DNA of 64,000 nt, taken from positions 1 to 64,000 of the forward strand of contig JAUXXJ010000026.1 of assembly GCA_030681195.1 (NCBI GenBank), given 5' to 3'. Below, piece after piece: positions 35,954 through 45,643 of this stretch. The DNA is from Rhodocyclaceae bacterium. GTDB taxonomy: Bacteria; Pseudomonadota; Gammaproteobacteria; Burkholderiales; Rhodocyclaceae. A model generated the notes under the pieces. That model ran no database searches. It was not told the DNA's origin and worked only from the letters and a program-made list of their open reading frames with translations. Position 1 is the stretch's first letter. Each line of letters begins with the position of its first letter. The translations under genes were made by a program, and so were the position numbers.

Positions 35954-36981
35954 GCGTGGGGCACAGGGGGAGTTGCGATCAGTTTTTCAATTTCTGCGCG
36001 CATTTTCGCAGGAGTTGTCGATTCTTCCAAGTCATACTCGCCATCGATGCGGCCCTTGTCGCGCAAACTGCGCAACCAGGTGATCTGACGCTTGGCAAAC
36101 TGGCGCGTGGCATAGATGCCGCGCTCGGCGAGTTCCTTGGCGGGCATTTGTCCCTCCAGTACTTCCCAGACATGCCGATAGCCGACGCAGCGCATTGAGG
36201 GCAGGTCGGCCGCGAGGTGGTAGCGGGTGCGCAAGGCCTCAAGCTCGCCGACCAGTCCGGCGGTGAGCATGGCGTGAAAGCGCCGCGCGATGCGTTCGTG
36301 CAGCACCTTGCGCTCGGGGGCGGCGAGGGCGAAGGTCAGCAGCCGAAAGGGCAGCTCGGGGCGTGCCTGGGCCTGCCAGTGCTCGCCGAGCGGCTTGCCG
36401 GTGATACGTACGACTTCGAGGGCGCGCTGGATGCGCTGGCTGTCATTGGGGGCAAGGCGTGCCGCCGTCACCGGGTCGAGCCGGGTCAGTTCGCGGTGCA
36501 GGGCCGGCCAGCCTTGCTCGGCGGCCGTGGCGTCGATTTCGGCGCGCAACAGCGGATCGGCTTCCGGCATGTCGGCCAGGCCTTCGACCAGCGCTTTGTA
36601 ATAGAGCATCGTGCCGCCGACCAGCAGGGGAATACGGCCGCGCGCCGTGATCTCGTGCATGACCCGCAGGGCATCCTCGCGAAAGCGGGCGGCGGAATAG
36701 CGTTCCTCCGGCGTGATCAGGTCGATCAGGTGGTGCGGGTATTGCGCCAGTGTGGCCCGGTCCGGCTTGGCGGTGCCGATGTCCATGCCGATGAAGACCT
36801 GGGCCGAGTCGAGGCTGATCAGCTCGACCGGAAAGCGGCTGGCGATGTCGAGAGCGAGATCGGTCTTGCCGCTGGCCGTCGGGCCGATCAGGGCAATAGC
36901 GGGGGGAAGCGAATGCCCGCCATCCCCCAGCCCCTTCCTCCCGGAAGGGGAGACTTTTTGCTCGCTGCGCTCGATATTCAT
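35950..36981 (-). CDS. miaA: tRNA dimethylallyltransferase
   Basis: 343 residues from the ATG at 36981, which overlaps the mutL stop by ATGA. P-loop [27 protein letters not shown]. Modifies A37 of tRNAs reading UNN codons. A ~20-residue N-terminal tail precedes the P-loop. Confidence 0.95.
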   Translation of the reverse strand: MNIERSEQKVSPSGRKGLGDGGHSLPPAIALIGPTASGKTDLALDIASRFPVELISLDSAQVFIGMDIGTAKPDRATLAQYPHHLIDLITPEERYSAARFREDALRVMHEITARGRIPLLVGGTMLYYKALVEGLADMPEADPLLRAEIDATAAEQGWPALHRELTRLDPVTAARLAPNDSQRIQRALEVVRITGKPLGEHWQAQARPELPFRLLTFALAAPERKVLHERIARRFHAMLTAGLVGELEALRTRYHLAADLPSMRCVGYRHVWEVLEGQMPAKELAERGIYATRQFAKRQITWLRSLRDKGRIDGEYDLEESTTPAKMRAEIEKLIATPPVPHA

Positions 36982-38690
36982 TTTCCGCGCATGAACAGCT
37001 TGTCGAGATCGGCGATGGACAACTGCACCCAGGTGGGGCGGCCGTGGTTGCACTGGTCGGCACGCTCGGTGGCTCCCATCTGGCGCAGCAGTGCATTCAT
37101 CTCGGGCAGGGTGAGTTGTCGGTTCGCGCGCACGGCACCGTGACAGGCGAGGGTGGCGAGAATTTCGTTGCGACGTTCCTGCAGGATGCGGCTGGACGGG
37201 TGTTCAGATAGCTCGGCGAGCAGCCCGCGCGCCAGTTGTTCGATGTTGCCACCGGATAGCAGCGCCGGCACGGCGCGCACGGCCAGTTGTGCCGGGCCGG
37301 CCGGGGCGATGTCGCAGCCAAGCGCGTGCAGCGTTTCCTGATGCGCTTCGGCGCAGGCCATCTCGCCCGCCGTGGCGGAAAACAGCACCGGCACGAGCAG
37401 GGGCTGGATGGCGGGCGCAGCATCGGTGCTGACTTTGAGCCGTTCGTAGAGGATGCGCTCATGGGCGGCGTGCATGTCGACCAGCACCAGCCCTTGGGCA
37501 TTCTCGGCGAGGATGTAGATGCCGTGCAGTTGGGCAAGGGCATGGCCGAGTGGTGCCTCTATCTCGGCGGGCAGTGGTGGCGAGGACGCCTGTTGCGCGA
37601 AGTTGAGATAGGCCGTGACCGCTGGCTCGCGCATGGCGAACTGCGTTTGTTGCGGGCGGCCACCCGTAAAAGTCGGCGCTGGCGGGACGGCAGACTGCGG
37701 ACTTGCCGCCGCCAGCGGCGCAGCCAATGCGCGCTGCAGGGCATGGAAGACAAACTGGTGAATGCCGCGCGCATCGCGGAAGCGCACTTCGGTCTTGGCC
37801 GGGTGCACATTCACGTCCACCGTCGCCGGATCGAGCGTCAGGAACAACACGTAGGCGGGGTGGTGGGCGCCATGCAGGATGTCGGCATAGGCTTCGCGCG
37901 CCGCATGCACCAGCAGCTTGTCGCGCACGAAGCGGCCATTGACGTAGAAGAACTGCTCGGCGCGTGTCGATTTTGCGTAGGCGGGCAGGGCGGCGAAACC
38001 GGTCAGGGAGAGCGGGCCGGCGCTGACATCGATGTTGCGCACATGCTTGAAGAATTCTTCGCCGACCAATTCCCGTGTCCGGCGCGAAAAGTCGGCGCTG
38101 GCGAGACGGCGCTTTACCTGACCATTGTGTGTGAGGGTGAAGGCGACATCAGGACGCGCCTGTGCCATGCGCACCAGCACATCGTCGCAATGGGCGTATT
38201 CGGTGGCGGTGGTCTTGAGAAACTTGCGCCGTGCCGGCGTATTGAAATACAGGTCAGCGACACTGATCACCGTGCCGGCGGCGAGGGCGGCGGGTTTGAT
38301 TTCTCCCGTCAGCGCTTCGATACGCCAGGCATGGGCGCTCTCGGCGGTGCGGCTGGTGATGTCGACGCGCGCCACGGCGGCGATGGAGGCCAGCGCCTCG
38401 CCGCGAAAGCCGTAGCTCGCCACACTTTCCAGATCTGCCAAGCTGGCGATCTTGCTGGTGGCGTGACGGGCCAGCGCCAGCGGCAGGTCGTCAGGCGGCA
38501 TGCCGCCGCCGTCATCGGCAATGCGCATCAAGCTGACGCCGCCTTCTTCCAGTTGCACGTCGATCTTTGTCGCGCCGGCGTCCAGGCTATTTTCGAGCAG
38601 CTCCTTGAGCACCGAGGCGGGACGTTCGACCACCTCGCCAGCCGCAATCTGGCTGATCAGGAGGTCGGGCAGGGGCTGGATGCGTTTCAT
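36978..38690 (-). CDS. mutL: DNA mismatch repair protein MutL
   Basis: 570 residues from the ATG at 38690. GHKL ATPase motifs [19 protein letters not shown] and GFRGEAL, then the transducer domain. The C-terminal dimerisation domain lacks an obvious endonuclease DQHAxxER motif. It contains two copies of the dispersed repeat: RRLASADFS (about 193-201), in a loop of the transducer domain, and AVPPAPTF (334-341), at the linker between the two halves. Both are at tolerant positions. Confidence 0.95.
   Translation of the reverse strand: MKRIQPLPDLLISQIAAGEVVERPASVLKELLENSLDAGATKIDVQLEEGGVSLMRIADDGGGMPPDDLPLALARHATSKIASLADLESVASYGFRGEALASIAAVARVDITSRTAESAHAWRIEALTGEIKPAALAAGTVISVADLYFNTPARRKFLKTTATEYAHCDDVLVRMAQARPDVAFTLTHNGQVKRRLASADFSRRTRELVGEEFFKHVRNIDVSAGPLSLTGFAALPAYAKSTRAEQFFYVNGRFVRDKLLVHAAREAYADILHGAHHPAYVLFLTLDPATVDVNVHPAKTEVRFRDARGIHQFVFHALQRALAAPLAAASPQSAVPPAPTFTGGRPQQTQFAMREPAVTAYLNFAQQASSPPLPAEIEAPLGHALAQLHGIYILAENAQGLVLVDMHAAHERILYERLKVSTDAAPAIQPLLVPVLFSATAGEMACAEAHQETLHALGCDIAPAGPAQLAVRAVPALLSGGNIEQLARGLLAELSEHPSSRILQERRNEILATLACHGAVRANRQLTLPEMNALLRQMGATERADQCNHGRPTWVQLSIADLDKLFMRGK
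37668..37691 (+). repeat. Dispersed 24-bp repeat in the mutL linker
   Basis: Perfect copy; encodes AVPPAPTF between the N- and C-terminal domains. Confidence 0.85.
38087..38110 (+). repeat. Dispersed 24-bp repeat in the mutL transducer domain
   Basis: One mismatch; encodes RRLASADFS, shifted in frame relative to the other mutL copy. Confidence 0.85.
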
Positions 38691-38729
38691 GGGCGGGGAA
38701 TTATAGGGGGTGGGGTAAACTCCGCCGCC

Positions 38730-39377
38730 ATGGAACTTCTTGCCCAATTCATCGACATCATTCTGCATCTCGACAAACACCTTGCCGTGTTGTTGGCGCA
38801 GTACGGCGTGTGGATCTACGCGATCCTGTTTGCCATCATCTTCTGCGAAACCGGCTTGATCGTCACGCCCTTCCTGCCGGGGGATTCTCTGCTGTTCGTG
38901 GCGGGCGCGCTGGCGGCGACGGGCGGCATGGACATCAGCCTACTGATGGCGGTGCTGTTTGTCGCTGCCGTGCTTGGCGACGGGGTGAATTACCGTGTCG
39001 GCCGCTGGTTCGGGCCGCGTGTGTTCCGCTGGGAAGATTCGCGTTTCTTCAACAAGGCGGCGTTCGAGAAGACTCACTCGTTTTATGAACACCATGGTGG
39101 CAAGACGGTCGTGATCGCCCGTTTCCTGCCGATCCTGCGCACCTATGCACCCTTCGTTGCCGGGGTGGGCGAGATGCCGGCGGCGCGGTTTACCTTTTTC
39201 AATGTTATCGGTGCCGCGTTGTGGGTTGGCTCGCTCTGTCTGGCGGGCTACTGGTTCGGCAACCTGCCGATCATCAAGAACAATCTGACACTGGTGATTT
39301 TGGTCATCATCGCGCTGTCCCTGTTGCCGCTGGTGATCGGCTGGCTCAAACATCGCGCCGCGCCTGCCCAGCCATGA
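38730..39377 (+). CDS. DedA-family membrane protein
   Basis: 215 residues. ETGLIVTPFLPGDSLLF and the FxRxxP motif RFLPILRTYAPFVAG. DedA proteins help maintain membrane and lipid-carrier homeostasis. Divergent from mutL with about 39 bp between. Confidence 0.9.
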   Translation: MELLAQFIDIILHLDKHLAVLLAQYGVWIYAILFAIIFCETGLIVTPFLPGDSLLFVAGALAATGGMDISLLMAVLFVAAVLGDGVNYRVGRWFGPRVFRWEDSRFFNKAAFEKTHSFYEHHGGKTVVIARFLPILRTYAPFVAGVGEMPAARFTFFNVIGAALWVGSLCLAGYWFGNLPIIKNNLTLVILVIIALSLLPLVIGWLKHRAAPAQP

Positions 39378-40057
39378 AGCGCCGCGCCTGTCTGTTTGCC
39401 TTGCCGGCGCTGCTGCTGGCCGGCTGCGTATCCGGTCCCGGCCAGTTTGCCAAGAGCGATATCGATCGGATTGCCGACCTCCATCGCCGTGAAATTGCCG
39501 CCAGCCTGCAGCGACTGGCCGAGAAACTGTATCGGCGCAACCCGCGCGAGTGGAAGAAGGGCGGCCATGCCAGCCTCGAAGTCGCACTGGCGCAACTGGC
39601 TGATCCGGCGCGCTTTCTGCTGCTGGACGCGGACGGCCGGCGTAGTACGACGCTGGTGCTGGCCAGCCTGCGCGAGGATTATGCGCACGACCGAGTGGCC
39701 GCCTTTATCGGTGGGCTGGCGCAGATGCTGCACCTGGCCTTCGATGGCAAGCTGGAGTTTTTCTTGTTCGACGACCTTGATGCGCAGAAGCTCCACAACG
39801 CGGCGCGCAATGTCGAAATCGCGGCCTGGAAGCTGGCCAATACGCTGCGCACACTGCCCGAAGCCGATATTCCGGTGGGTGCGCCGATGCTGTTTTCCAA
39901 CGAAATCACGCCGGTTCGCAATTTGAGCTTCGAGCGTGAGTTCGGCCGTCTGATCGGCAATCTCGATTTGCTGTCGCAGATCGTTGCCGACAAGACCCAG
40001 CGCACGGTCGTCAAGGTCGTGCAAAGCATAACCTCCGCCATTTTCCTGCCGATTTGA
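39374..40057 (+). CDS. Putative lipoprotein of unknown function
   Basis: 227 residues starting in an ATGA overlap with dedA. Lipobox LLAGC (lipidated Cys near 18). The rest is soluble and largely helical, with no motif that I recognise. It is translationally coupled to dedA and purN. Confidence 0.75.
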   Translation: MKRRACLFALPALLLAGCVSGPGQFAKSDIDRIADLHRREIAASLQRLAEKLYRRNPREWKKGGHASLEVALAQLADPARFLLLDADGRRSTTLVLASLREDYAHDRVAAFIGGLAQMLHLAFDGKLEFFLFDDLDAQKLHNAARNVEIAAWKLANTLRTLPEADIPVGAPMLFSNEITPVRNLSFEREFGRLIGNLDLLSQIVADKTQRTVVKVVQSITSAIFLPI

Positions 40058-40704
40058 TGAAAAACCCGATGGACAACTATGTGATTCTGATTTCCGGCCG
40101 GGGCAGCAATATGCAGGCCCTGATCGATGCGAAGCTGCCCGGTACCTGTGTCGGCGTCATCAGCAATCGTCCCGGTGCAGCCGGATTGGCCTGGGCCGCC
40201 GAGCGAGGCGTATCGACTGCCGTGATCGATCACAAGGCGTTCCCGTCGCGCGAGGCCTTTGATGTGGCACTGGCCGAAGAGATCGACCGTCGCGGCGCCG
40301 AACTGGTGCTGCTGGCTGGTTTCATGCGCGTGCTGACCGAAGCTTTCGTGCAGCGCTTCAACGGGCGTCTCGTTAACATCCACCCCTCGCTGCTGCCGGC
40401 CTTCCCCGGACTGCATACCCATGAGACCGCGTTGAAGACGGGGGTGCGCATTCATGGTTGTACCGTGCACTTTGTTACCCCAGCGCTGGACTGTGGCCCG
40501 ATCGTTGTGCAGGCCGCCGTCCCGGTGCTGCCTGACGATGATGCCGACCAGTTGGCGGCACGCGTGCTGGCACAGGAACACCTCGTCTATCCGCAGGCGG
40601 CACGTGGCATTCTCAACGGCCATTGCCGGCTTGTGGATCATCGCGTGGTCTGGGACAGCGATGCCACGCCGGCCGGTGACGCCCTGCGGGTGCCTGTTGC
40701 CTGA
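40057..40704 (+). CDS. purN: Phosphoribosylglycinamide formyltransferase
   Basis: 215 residues from the ATG at 40057 (TGATG with the lipoprotein stop). Formyl-transferase residues: GRGSN, NIHPSLLPAFPG and HFVTPALDCGP. Purine pathway, 10-formyl-THF dependent. Confidence 0.95.
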   Translation: MKNPMDNYVILISGRGSNMQALIDAKLPGTCVGVISNRPGAAGLAWAAERGVSTAVIDHKAFPSREAFDVALAEEIDRRGAELVLLAGFMRVLTEAFVQRFNGRLVNIHPSLLPAFPGLHTHETALKTGVRIHGCTVHFVTPALDCGPIVVQAAVPVLPDDDADQLAARVLAQEHLVYPQAARGILNGHCRLVDHRVVWDSDATPAGDALRVPVA

Positions 40705-41696
40705 TGATGCGAGGGGCACGCCGGTCACCATGGTCACTGGTGCTGGCGCTGGTGGGTTCCGTGCTGATCCATCTCGGTGTGCTGGTCGGGCCGGGCTGGG
40801 GGCTGCCGGGGCTGGATGACGGACCGGCGGCTGTCCTGCTGGAAACGCGGCTAACACCTGCGATTGTCCCTGTTGCCGTCGCACCCCGGCCACCACCACC
40901 AAGAAAAACATCGCCGGTTGCAGCGCAGCCCGATCCCGTGCCGATGCCAAGCGCAGCCCCAGAGCCTGTTCCGCCGCCGGATGCCGTTCCGCCAGCGCCG
41001 ACTTTTGAGCCGGCCCCCACGCCACCGCTTGCCCCCGTGCTGGTTTCCGAGATGGCCAGCCGCTGGCCGCGCGATGGTCGCATGGTGTTTCAGGTCACCC
41101 GTGGCGATGGCGGCCTGTTGGTCGGCGAGAGCACGCACACCTGGCAGCACGACGGCGAGCGCTACAACCTCCGGGTTGTTACGGAAACGGTCGGGCTGGC
41201 GGCGCTGTTTCGCCCTGCCCGCGTCGAGCAGGTCAGCACGGGCGGCTTTGATACCTTCGGTTTGCGGCCGCATAGTTTCGAAACCGTGCGCGGCGGACAG
41301 TTGAAGGAAAGCGTGCGTTTCGATGTCGCACTGGGGCAGGTTTTTCTCGGCAACGGCCAGTCCGCCCCGCTCGTGCCCGGCACGCAGGATCTGCTCGCCC
41401 TGTTTCATCAGCTCGGCGCCCATTCCGCCGATCAGGGCGAAACCACCCTGAATATCGCTACGGGACGTAAGATGTCGGCCTATCGCATCGTCCTCGTCGG
41501 GGTCGAGAGGGTGGTGGTGCCCTATGGAGAGTTTCGCGCACGCCATTATCTGATCGCGGGTGACCAATCCGACGATGCCACCGAAATCTGGATCGACCAA
41601 CAGACCGGCCTGCCGGTCAAGATTCGCCATCGTGACCGCAAAGGCGAAGTGTTTGATCAACTCGTCACGCACATTGAACTGAAAGACGCCCTATGA
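40704..41696 (+). CDS. DUF3108 protein with TonB-like proline-rich segment
   Basis: 330 residues: N-terminal membrane anchor (about 10-30), a proline-rich stretch (about 60-115), and a periplasmic DUF3108 domain (about 120-325). AVPPAPTF at 94-101 comes from a repeat copy and lengthens the proline-rich region. Function unknown. Coupled to purN (ATGA) and rsmB. Confidence 0.75.
   Translation: MMRGARRSPWSLVLALVGSVLIHLGVLVGPGWGLPGLDDGPAAVLLETRLTPAIVPVAVAPRPPPPRKTSPVAAQPDPVPMPSAAPEPVPPPDAVPPAPTFEPAPTPPLAPVLVSEMASRWPRDGRMVFQVTRGDGGLLVGESTHTWQHDGERYNLRVVTETVGLAALFRPARVEQVSTGGFDTFGLRPHSFETVRGGQLKESVRFDVALGQVFLGNGQSAPLVPGTQDLLALFHQLGAHSADQGETTLNIATGRKMSAYRIVLVGVERVVVPYGEFRARHYLIAGDQSDDATEIWIDQQTGLPVKIRHRDRKGEVFDQLVTHIELKDAL
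40983..41006 (-). repeat. Dispersed 24-bp repeat in the DUF3108 gene
   Basis: One mismatch; encodes AVPPAPTF within the proline-rich linker. Confidence 0.85.
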
Positions 41697-42955
41697 CCCC
41701 GCTCAATCGCCGCCTGTTGGATCAGGCTGTTTCCGTCACCACCCAGTTGCTGATGTTCGCCCAGCCGGCCGATGCCGTACTGTCGGCTTTTTTTCGCGCC
41801 CAGAAATGCGGCCCGCGCGAACGCGCCCTGATTGCCGAAACCGCCTATGCCATCTTGCGCCACAAGCGCTCGTTGGCCGCCTGGCTCGGCCCGGAGGCGC
41901 ATACCAAGCAACTGGTGCTGGCGGCCATGGTGCGTTACGGCGGGATGAGTCAGCGTCAGATGGCCGAGGGCTTGTCGCCGCGCGATGGCGAATGGGTGGC
42001 ACAACTCAAGGGACGGCCCGAGCCGACCCTCAGTCTGGCCGAACAGACCGACCTGCCCGACTGGCTGGTGGAACGTCTGCTGGGCATGATGGACGAGCCG
42101 CACCTGCTCGAACTGGCGCGTGCGCTGAACCAGCCGGCACCGCTCGACTTGCGCGTGAATACGCTCAAGGCGGAGCGCGACGCCGTGCTTGCCCAGCTGA
42201 CGGCAGATGGCATTGCGGCGCAGGCCTGTTCTTATGCTCCCGACGGGATACGCACGGCGGGGAAACCCTTTGTCTCCAATGAGCCGCTGTTTCTTGATGG
42301 CCACATCGAGGTTCAGGACGAGGGCAGTCAGTTGCTCGGACATTTGCTGCAGCCCAAACGTGGCGAGATGGTGGTCGACTTTTGTGCGGGGGCAGGCGGC
42401 AAGACGCTGCTGCTCGGCGCGTTGATGCGCTCGACGGGCCGACTCTATGCCTTTGACGTGGCCGAGCGGCGGCTGGCCAAGCTCAAGCCGCGGCTGGCGC
42501 GTTCCGGTCTCTCCAACGTGCATCCGGTCGCCATCGCCCACGAGAACGACACGCACGTCAAGCGGCTGGCCGGCAAGTGTGATCGCGTGCTGGTCGATGC
42601 ACCATGTTCCGGGCTCGGCACGCTGCGACGCAACCCCGATCTCAAGTGGCGCCAGTCGCTGCAGAGCATCGCCGAACTCACCGTCAAGCAGGCCAGCATC
42701 CTCGCCGCTGCGGCGAAGCTGCTCAAGCCGGGTGGGCGCTTGGTGTATGCCACCTGCAGCCTGATGCCCGAGGAAAACGAAGGCATCGTCGATGCTTTTC
42801 TGGCGGCGCATCCGCAATTTGCTCGCGTTTCGGCCAAGTCCGTGCTGGCCGCACAGGGCATCGTTGTCGACCTGTCCGGCGACGATCTACACCTGCTGCC
42901 GCATGTGCATGGCACGGATGGCTTCTACGCGGCGGTGCTGGAACGCGCTGCATGA
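41693..42955 (+). CDS. rsmB: RsmB-like 16S rRNA m5C methyltransferase
   Basis: 420 residues. N-terminal NusB-like helices; SAM-binding FCAGAGGKTLLL; catalytic cysteines in VDAPCSGLGTLRRNPD and YATCSLMPEEN. Methylates C967-type positions in 16S rRNA, or a related RNA. ATGA overlaps on both sides. Confidence 0.9.
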   Translation: MTPLNRRLLDQAVSVTTQLLMFAQPADAVLSAFFRAQKCGPRERALIAETAYAILRHKRSLAAWLGPEAHTKQLVLAAMVRYGGMSQRQMAEGLSPRDGEWVAQLKGRPEPTLSLAEQTDLPDWLVERLLGMMDEPHLLELARALNQPAPLDLRVNTLKAERDAVLAQLTADGIAAQACSYAPDGIRTAGKPFVSNEPLFLDGHIEVQDEGSQLLGHLLQPKRGEMVVDFCAGAGGKTLLLGALMRSTGRLYAFDVAERRLAKLKPRLARSGLSNVHPVAIAHENDTHVKRLAGKCDRVLVDAPCSGLGTLRRNPDLKWRQSLQSIAELTVKQASILAAAAKLLKPGGRLVYATCSLMPEENEGIVDAFLAAHPQFARVSAKSVLAAQGIVVDLSGDDLHLLPHVHGTDGFYAAVLERAA

Positions 42956-43503
42956 GGCAATGGCTATGCGCGTTGCTGCTGGTCAGTTTGATCGCGCCTG
43001 CGCAGGCCGTCGAAGTCCCGGCGGCCGGCACCATCGAAGTGCTGTTTACGCCATGGGACGATGCCGAGGGCGCGTTGCTGAAACAGCTGGGCGCAGCACG
43101 CCAGAGCATCCATGTGCAGGCCTATCTGCTCACCAGTCGCAATATCGCGCGGGCGCTGCTGGCGGCGCATGGGCGTGGTGTCAGGGTGACGCTGCTGGCT
43201 GATCGCGAGATGCTGCGCAAGGGCAACAACTCGCTGATTCCCCAACTGCATGAGGCCGGTATCCCGGTGCGCCTCGAAACCCGTTATGCCGCCGCACACA
43301 ATAAAATCCTGCTCATTGATGCAGAGGGAGATCAGCCCGTGATCATCACCGGCAGCTACAACTTTACGTTTTCGGCGCAGGCCAGAAATGCCGAAAACCT
43401 GCTGATCCTGCGTGGCAACCGGGCGCTGACCAAATCCTATCTGGCCAACTGGCAGCGCCATCACGATGAGGCTGTCCCCTATGCAGAGACAGTGTTGCCA
43501 TGA
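42952..43503 (+). CDS. Secreted phospholipase D-family protein
   Basis: 183 residues with a signal peptide (AQA-VE). One HKD motif (HNKILLID, with GSYNFTFSA following) as in the Nuc-type PLD nucleases, which act as dimers. Substrate (nucleic acid or lipid) not determined. Part of the coupled purN-to-psd run. Confidence 0.82.
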   Translation: MRQWLCALLLVSLIAPAQAVEVPAAGTIEVLFTPWDDAEGALLKQLGAARQSIHVQAYLLTSRNIARALLAAHGRGVRVTLLADREMLRKGNNSLIPQLHEAGIPVRLETRYAAAHNKILLIDAEGDQPVIITGSYNFTFSAQARNAENLLILRGNRALTKSYLANWQRHHDEAVPYAETVLP

Positions 43504-44777
43504 ACGCTGAATTGCGCGTAGGTGGCCTGCTGGCCGAACTCTGGCAGGATTTGCAATCGCCCGAGGTGATCTGGCAGGTGGGTGTGCTCCTGATCTGCTT
43601 CGTCTTGGCCTGGACGTTTGAGCGCTGGATGGGGGGGCGGTTAGCCCGGGCGCGTGCAGCGCGCGATAGCCGCGTGATGGATTTTGGCGAGCGCGGCATG
43701 CGGCGCGTTGGCCTGCCGCTGGCCATGCTGATACTGGTGCTGATTGCGCGACCGGTGCTGGCGCAGTGGCACCACATCAACCTGCTCTCGCTGGCGGTGC
43801 CGCTGTTGACTTCGATGGCGGTGATTCGCGCGGTGCTGTTCATTTTGCGCCATAGCCTTTTTTCGACAGCGGCCTGGCTGGGGAGTTTCGAGCGCGCGTT
43901 CGCTCTCCTGGCTTGGAGCGTGGTGGCCTTGCATATCATCGGCCTTCTGCCGGAGGTGATTGATCTTCTGGAGAGTGTGAGTTTCACGCTTGGCAAGGAA
44001 AAGCTCAATCTCTGGCTGATCCTGCAAGGTATTGGTGCCATGCTGGTAACGCTGCTGGTAGCGCTGTGGGTGGGGGGGGGCATCGAGTCACATCTGATGA
44101 ATACCGCCGGGCTGGATGGCAACCTGAGGCTGGTGCTGTCACGTGTTGCCCGCGCCTTCCTGATCCTGTTGGCCGTGTTGATTGGCCTGCCGCTGGTCGG
44201 CATTGATCTCACCACCCTGTCTGTCTTTGGCGGGGCGCTGGGCGTCGGCCTCGGCTTTGGTCTGCAGAAGATCGCCGCCAACTATGTTTCCGGTTTCATC
44301 ATCCTGCTTGATCGTTCCATTCGGATTGGCAATCTCATTTCACTGGGCACGGATCGCGGTGTGGTCATGCAGATCACCACGCGCTATACCCTGCTGCGCG
44401 GCTTGACCGGCATCGAGATGATTGTGCCCAACGAAATGCTGATTGCCTCGGTGATTGCCAACGAAACTTTCACCGATCCGAAGATACGCAGCGGTATTCC
44501 CATTCAGGTGGCCTATGGTACCGATCTGGACAAGGCCATGGCGATTCTCGTGGCGGCCGCACAGGCCCAGTCGCGCGTGCTTGCCGACCCCGAGCCAAAG
44601 GCGTATCTCGTCTCCTTTGCCGATTCCGGCATCAACCTTGAACTCGGCTTCTGGATCGCCGATCCGGATCAGGGTTCGTTGCAGTTGCGCTCGGACATTC
44701 AGTTGCAAATCTGGCGTGATTTTCAGGCGGCCAGTATCCAGATTCCTTTCCCACAACGCGAAGTGAGGATGCTTTGA
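43500..44777 (+). CDS. MscS-family mechanosensitive channel
   Basis: 425 residues. Several N-terminal helices, then the pore-lining helix and beta domain (GGALGVGLGFGLQKIAANYVSGFIILLDRSI). It relieves osmotic downshock. Coupled to the PLD and psd genes by overlapping start/stop codons. Confidence 0.88.
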   Translation: MNAELRVGGLLAELWQDLQSPEVIWQVGVLLICFVLAWTFERWMGGRLARARAARDSRVMDFGERGMRRVGLPLAMLILVLIARPVLAQWHHINLLSLAVPLLTSMAVIRAVLFILRHSLFSTAAWLGSFERAFALLAWSVVALHIIGLLPEVIDLLESVSFTLGKEKLNLWLILQGIGAMLVTLLVALWVGGGIESHLMNTAGLDGNLRLVLSRVARAFLILLAVLIGLPLVGIDLTTLSVFGGALGVGLGFGLQKIAANYVSGFIILLDRSIRIGNLISLGTDRGVVMQITTRYTLLRGLTGIEMIVPNEMLIASVIANETFTDPKIRSGIPIQVAYGTDLDKAMAILVAAAQAQSRVLADPEPKAYLVSFADSGINLELGFWIADPDQGSLQLRSDIQLQIWRDFQAASIQIPFPQREVRML

Positions 44778-45616
44778 TGGAAGCTGCGGTTATTACCCAG
44801 TACCTTTTGCCCAAGCAGGCGCTGACCCAACTGGCCGGCGCACTCGCTGGCTGGCAGGGTGGCGCGGCTACCACCTGGATGATCAGGCGCTTCGTCGCCC
44901 GCTATGGCGTCAACATGGCCGAGGCCGCCAATCCCGACATTGCCGCCTACCCGAGCTTCAACGAATTCTTCACCCGGCCGCTGAAAGACGGCGCGCGGCC
45001 GCTGGCAGATGCGCCCCTGATCTGCCCGGTCGATGGCGCGATCAGCCAGTTTGGTGCCATCGAGCACGACCAGGTTTTTCAGGCCAAAGGCCATGCCTAT
45101 TCGACCACCGTACTGGTCGGCGGCGATGCTGCGCTGGCCGCGCCGTTCGAGAACGGCCACTTCGCCTGTCTGTATCTCAGCCCGAAGGATTACCACCGCA
45201 TCCACATGCCCTGCGCCGGACGCCTGCGGCGCATGATCCATGTGCCGGGCGACCTGTTCTCGGTCAATCCGACCACGGCCAGCGGCGTGCCTAGCCTGTT
45301 TGCGCGCAACGAGCGCGTTGTCTGCGTCTTCGACAGCGAGGCTGGCCCGTTTGTGCTGGTACTGGTCGGTGCAACGATTGTTGGCAGCATGGCGACGACC
45401 TGGCATGGCGTGGTGAACCCGCCACGCCCTGGCCACTTGCGGGCGTGGGACTATGCCGACCAGACCATCACCTTTGCTCAGGGCGACGAGATGGGACGCT
45501 TCCTGCTTGGTTCGACAGTGGTGATGCTGTTCCCGGCCAGCCTCGGGGTGCGCTTCAACCCGGCCTGGGCGCCGGGCAGTGCGATCCGCATGGGCGAGGC
45601 GATGGCGGCGTTTTAA
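44777..45616 (+). CDS. psd: Phosphatidylserine decarboxylase
   Basis: 279 residues from the ATG at 44777 (TGATG with the mscS-like stop). Self-processing site L-G245-S246-T gives the pyruvoyl group; PVDGAISQFG and HRIHMP match the family. Makes phosphatidylethanolamine at the inner membrane. It is the full-length proteobacterial form. Confidence 0.95.
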   Translation: MEAAVITQYLLPKQALTQLAGALAGWQGGAATTWMIRRFVARYGVNMAEAANPDIAAYPSFNEFFTRPLKDGARPLADAPLICPVDGAISQFGAIEHDQVFQAKGHAYSTTVLVGGDAALAAPFENGHFACLYLSPKDYHRIHMPCAGRLRRMIHVPGDLFSVNPTTASGVPSLFARNERVVCVFDSEAGPFVLVLVGATIVGSMATTWHGVVNPPRPGHLRAWDYADQTITFAQGDEMGRFLLGSTVVMLFPASLGVRFNPAWAPGSAIRMGEAMAAF

Positions 45617-45619
45617 GCC

Positions 45620-45643
45620 GCCGTCCCGCCAGCGCCGACTTTT
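45620..45643 (-). repeat. Dispersed 24-bp repeat filling a convergent gap
   Basis: Perfect copy that occupies almost the whole gap between the psd stop (45616) and the stop codon of the transporter gene (45644). Confidence 0.85.
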
